This document shows positions 1-8,339 of a DNA stretch of 64,000 nucleotides, one piece after another; the stretch's first letter is position 1, and each line of letters starts with the position of its first letter. The notes under the pieces are model-generated. The model made no database searches, was not told where the DNA came from, and worked only from the letters and a program-made list of their open reading frames with translations. The translations under genes were made by a program, and so were the position numbers. The DNA comes from Acidovorax sp. DW039. GTDB lineage: Bacteria; Pseudomonadota; Gammaproteobacteria; Burkholderiales; Burkholderiaceae_C. Where the stretch lies: positions 3,019,001 through 3,083,000 of the forward strand of contig NZ_AP029019.1 of the NCBI RefSeq assembly GCF_037101375.1. The letters are read 5' to 3'.

Positions 1-664
1 AAGCGTCGTCAAACACCACATCGCCCAGGGGCGCACGCTGGGCCCAGCGCTCTTGCTGGAGCATGGGCTCTTCGTAAAAGCCGTGTACCGGCCCCAGGCA
101 CAGCAAAGCGATGGGCTCGGCCCCTGCAGGCATGCCCACCAGGGCGGCCACGGCAGCCGGGTCAAAAATCGACACCCAGCCCATGCCCAGCCCTTCGGCG
201 CGGGCAGCCAGCCACAGGTTCTGGATGGCGCAGGCGGCAGACGCCAGATCCATGCGCGGCAAGGTGCGGCGGCCAAAGATGTGGGCCTCGCGCCCATCGG
301 CCAGGGCCACCACCAGCAGCTCGGCCGCGTCGAGCACGCCTTGTACCTTGAGCCGCATGAACTCCTCGCGCCGCATGCCCAGGGCATCGGCGGTGAGCAG
401 GCGTTCAGCCTCTACCACCTCATGCAATTGCTGGCGCAGTACAGGCCGCGTAATGCGGACAAAGCGCCACGGCTGCATGAAGCCCACGCTGGGTGCATGG
501 TGTGCCGCCCGCAGCAGCCGTTGCAGCACCTCGGGCGCGACAACCCCGCCCGCAAAGTGGCGCATGTCGCGCCGCTCGTCAATGGCGCGGTACACCGCAC
601 GGCGCTCGGCCTCGGTGTAGGGCTGGGCGGCCACGGTGGTGGTGGAGGGTTCAGTCGCGGGCAT
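1..664 (-). CDS. bluB: BluB, 5,6-dimethylbenzimidazole synthase (C-terminus cut by window edge)
   Basis: Flavin-dependent nitroreductase-fold enzyme that breaks down reduced FMN to 5,6-dimethylbenzimidazole, the lower ligand of B12. The frame starts with ATG at 662-664 and is open to base 1. It reads about 221 residues and lacks only a few at the C-terminus compared with the usual 220-230. Family signatures seen are RDMRHF near residue 35, APSVGFMQPWRF near residue 58 and GMGWVSIFDP near residue 170. It is the last gene visible in the riboswitch-controlled B12 operon, 17 nt after cobO. A generic nitroreductase is the alternative, but the APSVG-MQPW block and the neighbours favour BluB. Confidence 0.88.
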   Translation of the reverse strand, partial: MPATEPSTTTVAAQPYTEAERRAVYRAIDERRDMRHFAGGVVAPEVLQRLLRAAHHAPSVGFMQPWRFVRITRPVLRQQLHEVVEAERLLTADALGMRREEFMRLKVQGVLDAAELLVVALADGREAHIFGRRTLPRMDLASAACAIQNLWLAARAEGLGMGWVSIFDPAAVAALVGMPAGAEPIALLCLGPVHGFYEEPMLQQERWAQRAPLGDVVFDDA

Positions 665-681
665 GCACGCCGTCCGCAGGT

Positions 682-1251
682 TCAGTCTTCAATACCGCGC
701 TGCGCTGGCACCCCGGCCTGGAAGGCGTGCTTGATGAGTTTCATCTCGGTCACCGTGTCGGCCAGCTCGATGATCTCTTCGGGGCAGCGGCGGCCGGTGA
801 GCACCACGTGCACGTCCTTGGGCCGGTCGCGCAGGGTTTGCAGCACACCTTCCAGGGGCAGCCAGCCGTAAATCAGCGGGTAGGTGATCTCGTCCAGCAC
901 CACCAAGAAGTGCTCGCCGCCCATGATGGTGGCGCGGGCCTTCTCCCAGCCGTCGCGAGCCAGTTGGGCGGAATGTTCCAGGTCCTGGCTCTTCCAGCTG
1001 AAGCCATCGCCCAGACCTTCGATGGGGATGCCGATCTTCTCGAACATGCGGTGCTCGCCAAAGCGGGCGGTGGGCACTTTCATGAACTGGTAGATCTTGA
1101 CGGCCTTGCCCCGGCCATGGGCGCGCAGGGCCAGACCAAAGGCGGCCGTGCTTTTGCCCTTGCCGTCGCCGGTGTTGACGATGATGAGACCACGGCGTTC
1201 GCCTTCGGGCTTTTCGTAGCGTTTTTCGGTAGGTGCGGCTTCAATTTGCAT
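682..1251 (-). CDS. cobO: Cob(I)yrinic acid a,c-diamide adenosyltransferase (CobO/BtuR type)
   Basis: Transfers the adenosyl group of ATP to the cobalt of reduced corrinoids, giving the coenzyme form. The 189 residues match the family length. A P-loop GDGKGKST lies at about residues 28-35, followed by the conserved [18 protein letters not shown] and [10 protein letters not shown] blocks, so the enzyme looks intact. Its ATG lies 11 nt inside the end of btuD, which indicates translational coupling in the B12 operon. The sequence gives no sign of separate regulation. Confidence 0.95.
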   Translation of the reverse strand: MQIEAAPTEKRYEKPEGERRGLIIVNTGDGKGKSTAAFGLALRAHGRGKAVKIYQFMKVPTARFGEHRMFEKIGIPIEGLGDGFSWKSQDLEHSAQLARDGWEKARATIMGGEHFLVVLDEITYPLIYGWLPLEGVLQTLRDRPKDVHVVLTGRRCPEEIIELADTVTEMKLIKHAFQAGVPAQRGIED

Positions 1252-2083
1252 CGGTTGGGTTCTCGTTCAGATCGTTAGGAGGCCGTGCGGGCGTGGCGTG
1301 CAACTGCGGCAGCGCCATCCATTGCCCGGCCACGCTGTGGATGGCAATGCGGCGGTCAAACACGCGTTCGACAGCGCGGTGGGTGGCAGGGTCGGCCGCT
1401 GCGCCGTGGTGCACCACGCGGCCACGCGCCAGCACGGTCACATGGTCGGCCTGCAGCGCCATCGATACCTCGTGCAGCACGCTCACCACCGTCTTGCCCT
1501 CGGCCACCAGGGCGCGCACCAGCAGCAGCCAGTCGGCCTGGTGCGGAGGGTCCAGGTTGGCCAGGGGTTCGTCCATCAGCAGCACCTGGGCCTGCACGGC
1601 CAGGGCACGGGCCAGCAGCACGCGCTGGCGCTCGCCACCCGACAAGCCCCCCAGCGTGCGCTGGCGCCAGTCCCACGCGTGGGTGGCGCGCAGGGCTTGC
1701 TCTACGGCGGCATGGTCGGCCGCGCTGGGCGGGGCCAGCCAGGGCTGGTGCGGCAGGCGGCCCAGCATGGCCACGTCGTACACCGTGAGGTCATCCGCCG
1801 CAGCCTCGTTCTGCCCCAGCCACGACAGGGCCCGCGCCTTGTCGCGCCGGGGCCAGTCGGCCAGGTCGCGCCCGAGCAGGCGCACGGTGCCGGTGTGCGG
1901 CATCAGCCCCGCCAGCGCGCGCAGCAAGGTGGATTTGCCCGCGCCGTTGGGGCCGACGATGCTCGTCCAGCATCCGGCCAGCAGGGGCAGATGGATGTCT
2001 TGCAGCACAGGGCATGGCCCTACGCTAGCGCCCATCTGATGGGCATAGATAGCTATCAACTCAGGAGCATGTACCGAACTCAC
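1241..2083 (-). CDS. btuD: Cobalamin ABC transporter ATP-binding protein
   Basis: Cytoplasmic ATPase that powers vitamin B12 import through BtuC. With the chosen start it has 280 residues. Walker [10 protein letters not shown] is at about 44-52, the signature is LSGGERQRV, Walker B is VLLMDEP and the switch histidine is in SVLHE. I chose the GTG at 2081-2083 because it forms a GTGA overlap with the btuC stop and has a G-rich stretch just upstream; an in-frame GTG at 2122 would add 13 residues. The N-terminal [13 protein letters not shown] segment is encoded by a copy of the dispersed repeat (2025-2068), an unusual origin for coding sequence. Confidence 0.9.
   Translation of the reverse strand: MSSVHAPELIAIYAHQMGASVGPCPVLQDIHLPLLAGCWTSIVGPNGAGKSTLLRALAGLMPHTGTVRLLGRDLADWPRRDKARALSWLGQNEAAADDLTVYDVAMLGRLPHQPWLAPPSAADHAAVEQALRATHAWDWRQRTLGGLSGGERQRVLLARALAVQAQVLLMDEPLANLDPPHQADWLLLVRALVAEGKTVVSVLHEVSMALQADHVTVLARGRVVHHGAAADPATHRAVERVFDRRIAIHSVAGQWMALPQLHATPARPPNDLNENPTDAN
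2025..2068 (-). repeat. Dispersed repeat fragment inside btuD
   Basis: Read on the minus strand this holds GCTCCTGAGTTGATAGCTAT and, about 20 nt on, GGCGCTAGCG. The first string resembles the segment next to the lgt terminator (CAGCTATATTTTCAGGAGC) and both motifs belong to the dispersed repeat seen elsewhere in the window. It is translated in frame as part of the BtuD N-terminus. The call rests on visual similarity. Confidence 0.5.
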
Positions 2084-3150
2084 AGCACGCCCCCCTGCCC
2101 CGTGCGCCGGTGCATCAGCCACAGCAGGTAGCCGCCACCCAGCACGGCGGTGAGCACACCCACAGGCAGCTCTTGCGGCGCAATCACCCAGCGTGCCAGC
2201 ACATCAGCCCCCAGCAGCAGCACGCCGCCCATCAGGCTGGCCAGCAGCACCAGCCACGCGTGGGTGACCTTGACCATGGATCGCACCAGATGCGGCGCGG
2301 CCAGGCCCACAAAGGCAATAAGCCCCGTCTGCGCCACCGCCGTGCCGGTAGACAGAGCCAGCACGGCCACCAGCGCCACGCGCATGGGCACCAGCGGCAA
2401 GCCCAGGCTGGCAGCGGTGGATTCGCCCAGGCTCAGGCCATCCAGCGCACGGCTGAACACCCAGGCCCCGGCCATGCACACGCACCACGCCAGCAGCATC
2501 AGCACGCAGGACGCCCAGCCGATAAAGCCTGCGCTGCCCAGGTTGAAGCCCTGCATGGCGGCAATGATGTCGGGGGATGCCAGGGTGATGAGGTCTTTGA
2601 TAGCGCCCAGCACCACGCCTACGATGACCCCGGCCAGCAGCAGGCGCAGCGTGTGCTGCACCCCACGCGCCAGTTGCAGCGTGAGCAGCACCGCCACGAC
2701 GGCGCCCACAAAAGCAGCCCCCGTCAGCCCCAGCTTGGCCAGCCACGCGGTGGCGGGGGCCACACCAAACAGAGCCAGGGCGGAAGCTACGCCCAGCGAT
2801 GCGCCCGAGGCGCTGCCCAGCAAAAACGGCTCGGCCAGCGGGTTGCGGAACAGGCCTTGCGCCACCGCGCCCGACAAGCCTAGCAGTGCGCCTGCCAGCC
2901 AGGCCCCCAGGCTGCGCGGCAGGCGAATGTCCCACACGATGCGGGCGGCCATGGGGTCGTCAGCCAGGCGCAGCACGCTGTCAAAACCCGTGCTGCCCAC
3001 GCTGGCCCCCAGGGCGGTGAGCAGCACCGTGAGCACGGCCAGCGCCAGCAGCAGCCACGCTGCGCGCTGGCGCGGGGTGGTGAGACGTGTGTGGGCGGTG
3101 GCGCTGCGCGTGGGCATGTCGGCCATGGCGGGATCGGGAAGCGGGCTCAT
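2080..3150 (-). CDS. btuC: Cobalamin ABC transporter permease
   Basis: FecCD/BtuC-family inner-membrane subunit of the B12 importer; 356 residues with about ten hydrophobic segments. Family blocks are seen: RLPRSLGAWLAGALLGLSG, NPLAEPFLLGSASGAS, GLIAFVGLAAPHLVR and the C-terminal PQELPVGVLTA. The ATG at 3148-3150 is chosen because the residues before it lose the hydrophobic pattern. The stop overlaps the btuD start by 4 nt, and btuF ends 10 nt upstream. Substrate specificity comes from the riboswitch and the neighbouring cob genes; the family also carries iron siderophores. Confidence 0.9.
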   Translation of the reverse strand: MSPLPDPAMADMPTRSATAHTRLTTPRQRAAWLLLALAVLTVLLTALGASVGSTGFDSVLRLADDPMAARIVWDIRLPRSLGAWLAGALLGLSGAVAQGLFRNPLAEPFLLGSASGASLGVASALALFGVAPATAWLAKLGLTGAAFVGAVVAVLLTLQLARGVQHTLRLLLAGVIVGVVLGAIKDLITLASPDIIAAMQGFNLGSAGFIGWASCVLMLLAWCVCMAGAWVFSRALDGLSLGESTAASLGLPLVPMRVALVAVLALSTGTAVAQTGLIAFVGLAAPHLVRSMVKVTHAWLVLLASLMGGVLLLGADVLARWVIAPQELPVGVLTAVLGGGYLLWLMHRRTGQGGVL

Positions 3151-3160
3151 GGGCGAATAT

Positions 3161-4147
3161 TCAAGGCTTGGGGCTGGAAGCCTGAGGCAGGGTCGATGGC
3201 GCAGCGGGCGCCTTGCGGGCCATCTTGTCGTTGATGCACTGGGCCATGATGCGCGCAGCCTCGGCCATGCGCGGGCCGGGGCGCACCACGGCGTCAGATT
3301 CTTCAGGCCCGTACACACACAGGCGCTGCAGGCGCACGGCCTGCAGGGTGTTCCAGCCGGGGTAGGACGCAGCGGCCTGCATGCTGCGGTTGCCCATCAT
3401 GATGAGGTCGGGGTTGGCGCGCACCACAAACTCGGGGTTCAGGCGCGGAAACGGCCCCAGCGATGCGGGAATGACGTTCTTGACACCCAGGCGCGTGAGC
3501 GTCTCGCCGATGAACGAGGACTCACCCGCGCCATACGGCCCCCGGCTCACTTCAAAGTAGACCCGCGCGTTGCGGGCCTCCGGCAACAGGCTTTGGGCGG
3601 CGGCCGACACGGCAGCATCAATCACGCGCCACACCTTGTGCGCCGCATCGTCGGGTTGCCCCAGCAGCTGGGCCATTTTGACCAGCACGCGCTGCACATC
3701 CGCGTGGGTTTTGGGCTCCAGCGTGACGACGGGAATGCCCAGTGCCTCCAGCCGCTCGCCCGCGCGGGACGAGACAGACATCACCACCACATCGGGACGC
3801 AGCGCCACCACAGATTCGATGCTCGGGTCCAGCCCGCCACCCACCTTGGGCAGCTTTTGCACGCTGGCGGGGTGGTTGGAGTAGCGGTCAGTGCCCACCA
3901 GACGGTGGCATTGATCGAGCGCGCAAATGGTTTCGGTGAGCGAGGGCAGCAGGCTCACGATGCGCTGGGGCGGCCGGGGCAAGGTGATGGTGCGGCCCCG
4001 GTCGTCCGTCACGCGCACAGCGGTGCTGACCGCAGACGACGCCCCCTGAGATGACCCTTGCGCACGGGCCAACGACACCATGAGCACCAGCAGCAACAGC
4101 ACAATGGCCAGCACCATCAGGATGCGGCGCACGGGGGTGGGTTTCAT
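3161..4147 (-). CDS. btuF: Cobalamin-binding periplasmic protein
   Basis: Helical-backbone metal/corrinoid receptor that delivers B12 to BtuCD. The 328 residues begin with an uncleaved-looking or long signal segment (basic MKPTPVRR, then a hydrophobic run to about residue 28 ending ARAQ). PQRIVSLLPSLTETICAL and VGTDRYSNHP are the typical BtuF/FecB block, and PDVVVMS and NPDLIMMGN follow. The ATG overlaps the cobU stop as ATGA. An alanine- and proline-rich tail of about 20 residues is probably unstructured. Confidence 0.88.
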   Translation of the reverse strand: MKPTPVRRILMVLAIVLLLLVLMVSLARAQGSSQGASSAVSTAVRVTDDRGRTITLPRPPQRIVSLLPSLTETICALDQCHRLVGTDRYSNHPASVQKLPKVGGGLDPSIESVVALRPDVVVMSVSSRAGERLEALGIPVVTLEPKTHADVQRVLVKMAQLLGQPDDAAHKVWRVIDAAVSAAAQSLLPEARNARVYFEVSRGPYGAGESSFIGETLTRLGVKNVIPASLGPFPRLNPEFVVRANPDLIMMGNRSMQAAASYPGWNTLQAVRLQRLCVYGPEESDAVVRPGPRMAEAARIMAQCINDKMARKAPAAPSTLPQASSPKP

Positions 4148-4737
4148 GGCAAAGGTTCTTTCAAAGTCAGGGGCAGGCCGGCCGCCATGAGCGTGACGCG
4201 GTCACACACCTGCGCCACCTGCTGGTTGAGCACGCCAAGCGCATCGACAAAGGCGCGCACTTCGCGGCCCATGGGGATGACGCCCAGGCCAATCTCGTTG
4301 CCCACTAGCACCACGGGGCCAGGAGCCCTTTCGATTGCTATCAAAAAGTGAGCTGCCTGCGCTTTCCAATCCAGCGCTAGAGCCTTTTTTTGTGTTGAAT
4401 CCAGCGCGTCGTCGCCCGCAGGCATGAGCCAGTTGGTCAGCCACAGCGTAAGGCAGTCCACCACCACCAGCGTATGTGCGGTGCTGTGCCGGGCCAGGGC
4501 GGCGGCCAGGTCGCGGGGTTCTTCCAGTGTTTGCAGGCCGGGCACGCGCTCGGCCCGGTCGCGCTGGTGGCGGGCAATGCGCTCGCGCATCTCGTCGTCC
4601 CACGGTTGGGCGGTGGCGATCAGCACAGCGCCGTGCGCGGGTGATTGGGCCAGCCAGTCACGCGCCAGCAGCTCGGCACGGCGGGACTTGCCGCTTTTCT
4701 GGCCGCCCAGGATCAGCTCTGATTCGCTGTTTGGCAT
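4144..4737 (-). CDS. cobU: Adenosylcobinamide kinase / guanylyltransferase
   Basis: Bifunctional enzyme that phosphorylates adenosylcobinamide and activates it with GTP for lower-ligand attachment. 197 residues from the ATG at 4735-4737. The P-loop GGQKSGKS is at residues 9-16, followed by IATAQPWDDEMRERIARHQ, DCLTLWLTNWL and LVGNEIGLGVIP, all diagnostic. The middle carries an extra stretch, ALALDWKAQAAHFLIAI, encoded by a copy of the dispersed repeat and placed between the TNWL block and the PGPVVLVGNE strand. The active-site motifs are untouched, so it is probably functional. The start is 9 nt past the cobB stop; the stop overlaps btuF. Confidence 0.92.
   Translation of the reverse strand: MPNSESELILGGQKSGKSRRAELLARDWLAQSPAHGAVLIATAQPWDDEMRERIARHQRDRAERVPGLQTLEEPRDLAAALARHSTAHTLVVVDCLTLWLTNWLMPAGDDALDSTQKKALALDWKAQAAHFLIAIERAPGPVVLVGNEIGLGVIPMGREVRAFVDALGVLNQQVAQVCDRVTLMAAGLPLTLKEPLP
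4336..4382 (-). repeat. Dispersed repeat copy in frame within cobU
   Basis: On the minus strand it reads TAGCGCTGGATTGGAAAGCG, then CAGGCAGCTCACTTTTTGAT and AGC. This matches the intergenic copies at 26.4, 33.7 and 54.5 kb. It contributes about 16 codons without breaking the reading frame. Confidence 0.7.
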
Positions 4738-4745
4738 GGCAGGGC

Positions 4746-6131
4746 TCACGCAGCCACTCCACCCAGCAGGCGCGCCACAGCGACGGGGCTGGACGGGAAC
4801 CATGCGTGGAAGTAGCTGGCGTGGATGCTGCCCAGGCGGTACAGCGCCTCACCCGCATCGGCTGCCACGGGCTCATCAGGCCGCGAGGTGCGCGCCACCA
4901 CCGGGGCATCGCTTTGCGCAGTGGAGTAGTGGAAGGTGTGCCCGCGCAGGGTGTGCCCGTCTACCACCAGTTGTTGAGGGCCCAGCGCTGCCAGCCGTGG
5001 GTGTACGGTGACGTGGCCGGGCAGCAGGCCCCAGACAGGATGCTGGGTGCCATCGGTATGGGTGATGGATTCGAACAGCGCCATCATGCCGCCGCACTCG
5101 GCCCATAGTGGCTTGCGCTGCAGCACATGGGCCATCAGGCTGGCCTTCATGCCGGTGTTGGCGGCAATGCGGTCGGCGTGCAGTTCGGGATAGCCGCCGG
5201 GCAGCCATACGGCGTCGCAGTCGGGCAAGGCAGCGTCATCCAGCGGAGAGAAGAACACCACGCGCGCGCCCAGTTGCTCCAGCGTCTGCAGGTTGGCGGC
5301 GTAGGTAAAGCAGAACGCGGCATCGCGCCCCACCGCCACGGTGCGGCCCTGCAGCAAGGGCGACACATGCTGAATGTCTTCTGGTGCAGGGAAATCCACC
5401 GCCCAGCGCTGCAGGTCTTGCGGGCTCATCTGGCCCAGCGGGGTGGCAGCGAGTGCATCGGCGGCGGCGTCCAGCCGCTGGGCGCTGTCGGCCAATTCAT
5501 GCGCAGCCACCAGGCCCAGGTGGCGTTCGGGCAGCAGGGCTGCGCCTTTTTTGCTGGCAGGGGCGGCATCGCCGTGGCTCACGCGCATCAGTGCGCCCAT
5601 CCAATCGGCGCTGTCGCGCAGGCCGTCGCGCAGCATCTGCGCATGGCGCTCGCTGCCCACGCGGTTGGCCAACACGCCCGCCCAGGGCATGCCAGGGCGG
5701 TAATGCTGCAGGCCAAAGGCCAGCGCGCCAAAGGTGCCCGCCATGGCCGATGCGTCCACCACCGCCAGCACCGGCACGCCAAAGTGCTGGGCCAGGTCAG
5801 CCGCGCTGGGGGTGCCGTCGAACAGCCCCATCACACCTTCGATGAGGATGAGGTCGTTGCTCTGCGCTGCGGCATACAGACGCTGGCGACAGTCGGCCTC
5901 GCCGTTCATCCACAGATCGAGCTGGTGCACTGGCTGGCCGCTCGCGAGCTGATGCCAGTGCGGGTCCAGAAAATCCGGCCCGCACTTGAAGACCTGCACG
6001 CGCAGGCCCCGGCGCGTATGCAAGCGCGCCAGCGCGGCCGTCACCGTGGTCTTGCCCTGCCCCGAGGCCGGGGCGGCAATCAACAAGGCGGGGCAGCGGG
6101 CAGCGGCCTGCAAAGGAGCGGAGGATGTCAC
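4746..6131 (-). CDS. cobB: Cobyrinic acid a,c-diamide synthase
   Basis: ATP- and glutamine-dependent amidation of the a and c side chains of cobyrinate (CbiA/CobB family). About 461 residues. The N-terminal dethiobiotin-synthetase-like domain has P-loop APASGQGKTT and FKCGPDFLDPHWH. The C-terminal type I glutamine amidotransferase domain has LPGGYPELHA and the nucleophile in WAECGGMM, plus a late GSIHASYFHAW. The start is taken as the GTG at 6129-6131, which makes a GTGA overlap with the btuB stop; an in-frame GTG at 6143 would add four residues. It is one of the few corrin-modifying enzymes here. Confidence 0.92.
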   Translation of the reverse strand: MTSSAPLQAAARCPALLIAAPASGQGKTTVTAALARLHTRRGLRVQVFKCGPDFLDPHWHQLASGQPVHQLDLWMNGEADCRQRLYAAAQSNDLILIEGVMGLFDGTPSAADLAQHFGVPVLAVVDASAMAGTFGALAFGLQHYRPGMPWAGVLANRVGSERHAQMLRDGLRDSADWMGALMRVSHGDAAPASKKGAALLPERHLGLVAAHELADSAQRLDAAADALAATPLGQMSPQDLQRWAVDFPAPEDIQHVSPLLQGRTVAVGRDAAFCFTYAANLQTLEQLGARVVFFSPLDDAALPDCDAVWLPGGYPELHADRIAANTGMKASLMAHVLQRKPLWAECGGMMALFESITHTDGTQHPVWGLLPGHVTVHPRLAALGPQQLVVDGHTLRGHTFHYSTAQSDAPVVARTSRPDEPVAADAGEALYRLGSIHASYFHAWFPSSPVAVARLLGGVAA

Positions 6132-8020
6132 TGCGGTGCCCACTTCAGGCCCACAAACAGCGTGCGGCCGGGGGTGGCGTAAGTGCGGGCCAGCTGGTAG
6201 TCCTTGTCGGTCAGGTTGTCCACGCGGGCCAGCAAGGTGTAGTCGCGCGCAATGCGGGTGCTGGCATACAGGTTGATCAGGGTGTAGCCACCCAGCACGT
6301 TGGTATTGGCCACCGTGTCATAGCGGCGGCCCGACGCCTGCACTTCGGCCCCCAGCGTCCAGCCAGCGATCACCGTGTCTGCCCCGAAGGTGCCGTGGTG
6401 CTTGGCACGGCGGGCCAGTTGCTTGCCTGTGTCCAGATCACGCGGGCGCTGCAGGTCAAGCGAGCCGTGCAGTTGCACGGTGCCGATACGGTGCGACGCT
6501 GCCAGCGTCACGCCCTTGTATTCGGCACGGGCGGTGTTGGCGTAGCAGCCCTGAGTTTGCAGCGGCGAGCATGCCGATGCGCCCACAAAGCTGATCAGGT
6601 TGGTAACGCGGTTGCGATAGGCCACGGCCGACAAGCTGCTGTCCCCCTGCGCGTAACGCAAGCCCAGTTCCGCATTGCGCGCAGACTCTGGCCGCAGCGA
6701 GGCAACGCCGTACTGGCTGAAGCGCTGGTACAACGTGGGCGCACGGAAGGCCGTGCCCACCGAGGCCGTAGCACGCCACTGGGGCGTGATGGCGTAGCCA
6801 TAGGCTACGCTGCCGGTGTTCTTGCCACCAAACTCGCTGTCATCGTCATGCCGGGCATTGACGTGGATGGTGTGCCCCCCCGCATTGAAGCCATAACCCA
6901 AAGCCAGTGCGTTTTGCGAACGATCGCGGTCGATGGGCTTGTTCTCCAGGTGGTCTTCACGGCGCTCCAAAGCCGCGGTGATCAGGTGCGCGCCCTGGCG
7001 CCATTCGTTCTGGAACAGATAGCCGCGCAGGCGGGTATCCGACAGGTAGACCGTGGGTGTTGTTTCGTACTTGTCGCGCGAGTCGGTGATGCTCAGGCGG
7101 GTCTTGTAAGCAGTGCTCCACTGCGCGAGCCAGTTCAGACCCAGTGCGTGCATGGTGTGCAGGTTGCGGTCATCCTTGCCCAGGCCGCTGTCGTATCCGC
7201 TGTTGGTGTCGCCCACCATAAGCGAGCCTTCAAGCCTGTGGGCCGAGTTCAATTGCAGACCGAGGCGTGCATTGCCGGCCGTGTTGCGGTAACCGTCCTT
7301 GTCGGGGTTCTGGCCTGCAACGGGTCGGGCATTGAAGCCATCGCTTTCGTCGCGCATGAGCCCCAGCGAGTAGTCCACCGTGCCGCTGGCGCCACTCACA
7401 CCGGCTTCCAGCTTGGTGGTGGCACGGTTACCCACACCCACGGAAACGAAAGGCGCGACGCCCTTTTCGCCACGCTTGGTAAAAATCTGGATCACCCCAC
7501 CCATGGCGTCAGACCCGTAAACCGCGCCAGCAGGCCCCCGCAGCACTTCGATGCGGTCAATCAACCCGAGTGGAATCGTCTCCCAGGCGGCGCCGCCGGT
7601 GGATTGCGAATCCATGCGCACGCCATCGATGTAGACAGCAGTAAAGCGGGTTTCAGCGCCACGCAGGAACAGGCTGGTGGTCGTGCCTGGGCCACCATTG
7701 CGGGACATCTCTACCCCAGGCAGACGGGCCAGCAAATCGCCAAGACCAGTGGCACCGCTGCGCTCGATGCTGTCACGGTCCACGATGGAGACATCCGCCA
7801 CCAGGTCAGACAATGGCTGCTCGGTGCGTGTAGCAGCCACCACCATTTCAGACATCGATGGCGAACGCAGGTTTTGAGCCAGTTGGACTGTTTCGGAAAC
7901 GTTCTGGGCGTGGACAGTCAGGGACGCTGCGCACAGCCCCGCAGATGCCAGGGCGAACCACAAGGGACGCAGGGACGGAAGCACCTGGGTGCGAACGCAA
8001 GGTGTAGAGAACTTCATCAT
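6128..8020 (-). CDS. btuB: TonB-dependent outer-membrane vitamin B12 receptor
   Basis: Energised transport of cobalamin across the outer membrane. 630 residues from the ATG at 8018-8020, with a signal peptide ending near VHAQ at residue 38. The TonB box region (SEMVVAATRTEQPLSD) is followed by the plug domain with TSLFLRGAETRFTAVYIDG and LRGPAGAVYGSDAMGGVI, and the beta-barrel ends in FVGLKWAPQ, giving the aromatic-rich C-terminal strand. It is the first gene after the cobalamin riboswitch, which supports the substrate. A second in-frame ATG directly follows the first. Confidence 0.92.
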   Translation of the reverse strand: MMKFSTPCVRTQVLPSLRPLWFALASAGLCAASLTVHAQNVSETVQLAQNLRSPSMSEMVVAATRTEQPLSDLVADVSIVDRDSIERSGATGLGDLLARLPGVEMSRNGGPGTTTSLFLRGAETRFTAVYIDGVRMDSQSTGGAAWETIPLGLIDRIEVLRGPAGAVYGSDAMGGVIQIFTKRGEKGVAPFVSVGVGNRATTKLEAGVSGASGTVDYSLGLMRDESDGFNARPVAGQNPDKDGYRNTAGNARLGLQLNSAHRLEGSLMVGDTNSGYDSGLGKDDRNLHTMHALGLNWLAQWSTAYKTRLSITDSRDKYETTPTVYLSDTRLRGYLFQNEWRQGAHLITAALERREDHLENKPIDRDRSQNALALGYGFNAGGHTIHVNARHDDDSEFGGKNTGSVAYGYAITPQWRATASVGTAFRAPTLYQRFSQYGVASLRPESARNAELGLRYAQGDSSLSAVAYRNRVTNLISFVGASACSPLQTQGCYANTARAEYKGVTLAASHRIGTVQLHGSLDLQRPRDLDTGKQLARRAKHHGTFGADTVIAGWTLGAEVQASGRRYDTVANTNVLGGYTLINLYASTRIARDYTLLARVDNLTDKDYQLARTYATPGRTLFVGLKWAPQ

Positions 8021-8078
8021 GGGAAACACAAACGACAAACAACCCGTGCCGGCCTCCCCGCCAGCATGTGGGTGATAC

Positions 8079-8111
8079 GGCTGCGCTGTGATGCATTGCA
8101 TCGACGCAGCC
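8079..8111 (-). promoter_or_regulatory. Hairpin in the btuB leader, probable expression platform
   Basis: GGCTGCG at 8079-8085 pairs perfectly with CGCAGCC at 8105-8111. It lies just downstream (minus strand) of the riboswitch core and about 60 nt before the btuB start, where the switch would couple ligand binding to expression. There is no U-run, so control is more likely translational or by a competing fold. That mechanism is inferred. Confidence 0.45.
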
Positions 8112-8326
8112 ACCGTGTTGGCCGGTATCCGGGCTGGCGGAAACACCCTCCACCGCCTTCCCAGACGCTTGTTCAAGGCACCCAGTGGCGTGATGTGTGA
8201 AGAGAGGATCAATCGATCCGTCCGCTGACCGTTGCGGGGGCAGCGCAGGCCGGGCATCCCATGGTGCGGGCAAACCTTCCTGCTTCCCGTTGAACTGCAG
8301 CCTGTGAACCAGTCTGCGAGCACCAA
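8110..8326 (-). promoter_or_regulatory. Cobalamin riboswitch (AdoCbl type)
   Basis: The minus strand carries the conserved order of elements: GGTGC near 8324, AACGGGAAG near 8287, the core GCTGCCCCCGCAAC at 8231-8244, CACTGG and GGGAAGGCGG, and the B12 box AGCCCGGATACCGGCC at 8120-8135. It sits directly upstream of btuB and should turn the whole btuB-bluB operon down when adenosylcobalamin is plentiful. Confidence 0.93.
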
Positions 8327-8333
8327 CTCGCCG

Positions 8334-8339
8334 ATTCTA
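8334..8339 (-). promoter_or_regulatory. Candidate -10 hexamer for the B12 operon
   Basis: TAGAAT on the minus strand lies about 7 nt before the first conserved riboswitch base, where a -10 element is expected. It spans the edge of the MITE-like element, so the matching -35 region would lie inside the element; no good -35 is visible there. Inferred from position only. Confidence 0.35.

Noticed and set aside
6125..8200. A plus-strand open frame of about 690 codons opposite btuB
   Set aside because: It is the antisense of a clear TonB-dependent receptor and its translation has no domain pattern; long antisense frames are common in GC-rich DNA. Similar frames opposite btuF/btuC (2150-4054), the liv binding protein (30026-32554), ilvD (44189-45910) and lon (56947-58941) were rejected for the same reason.
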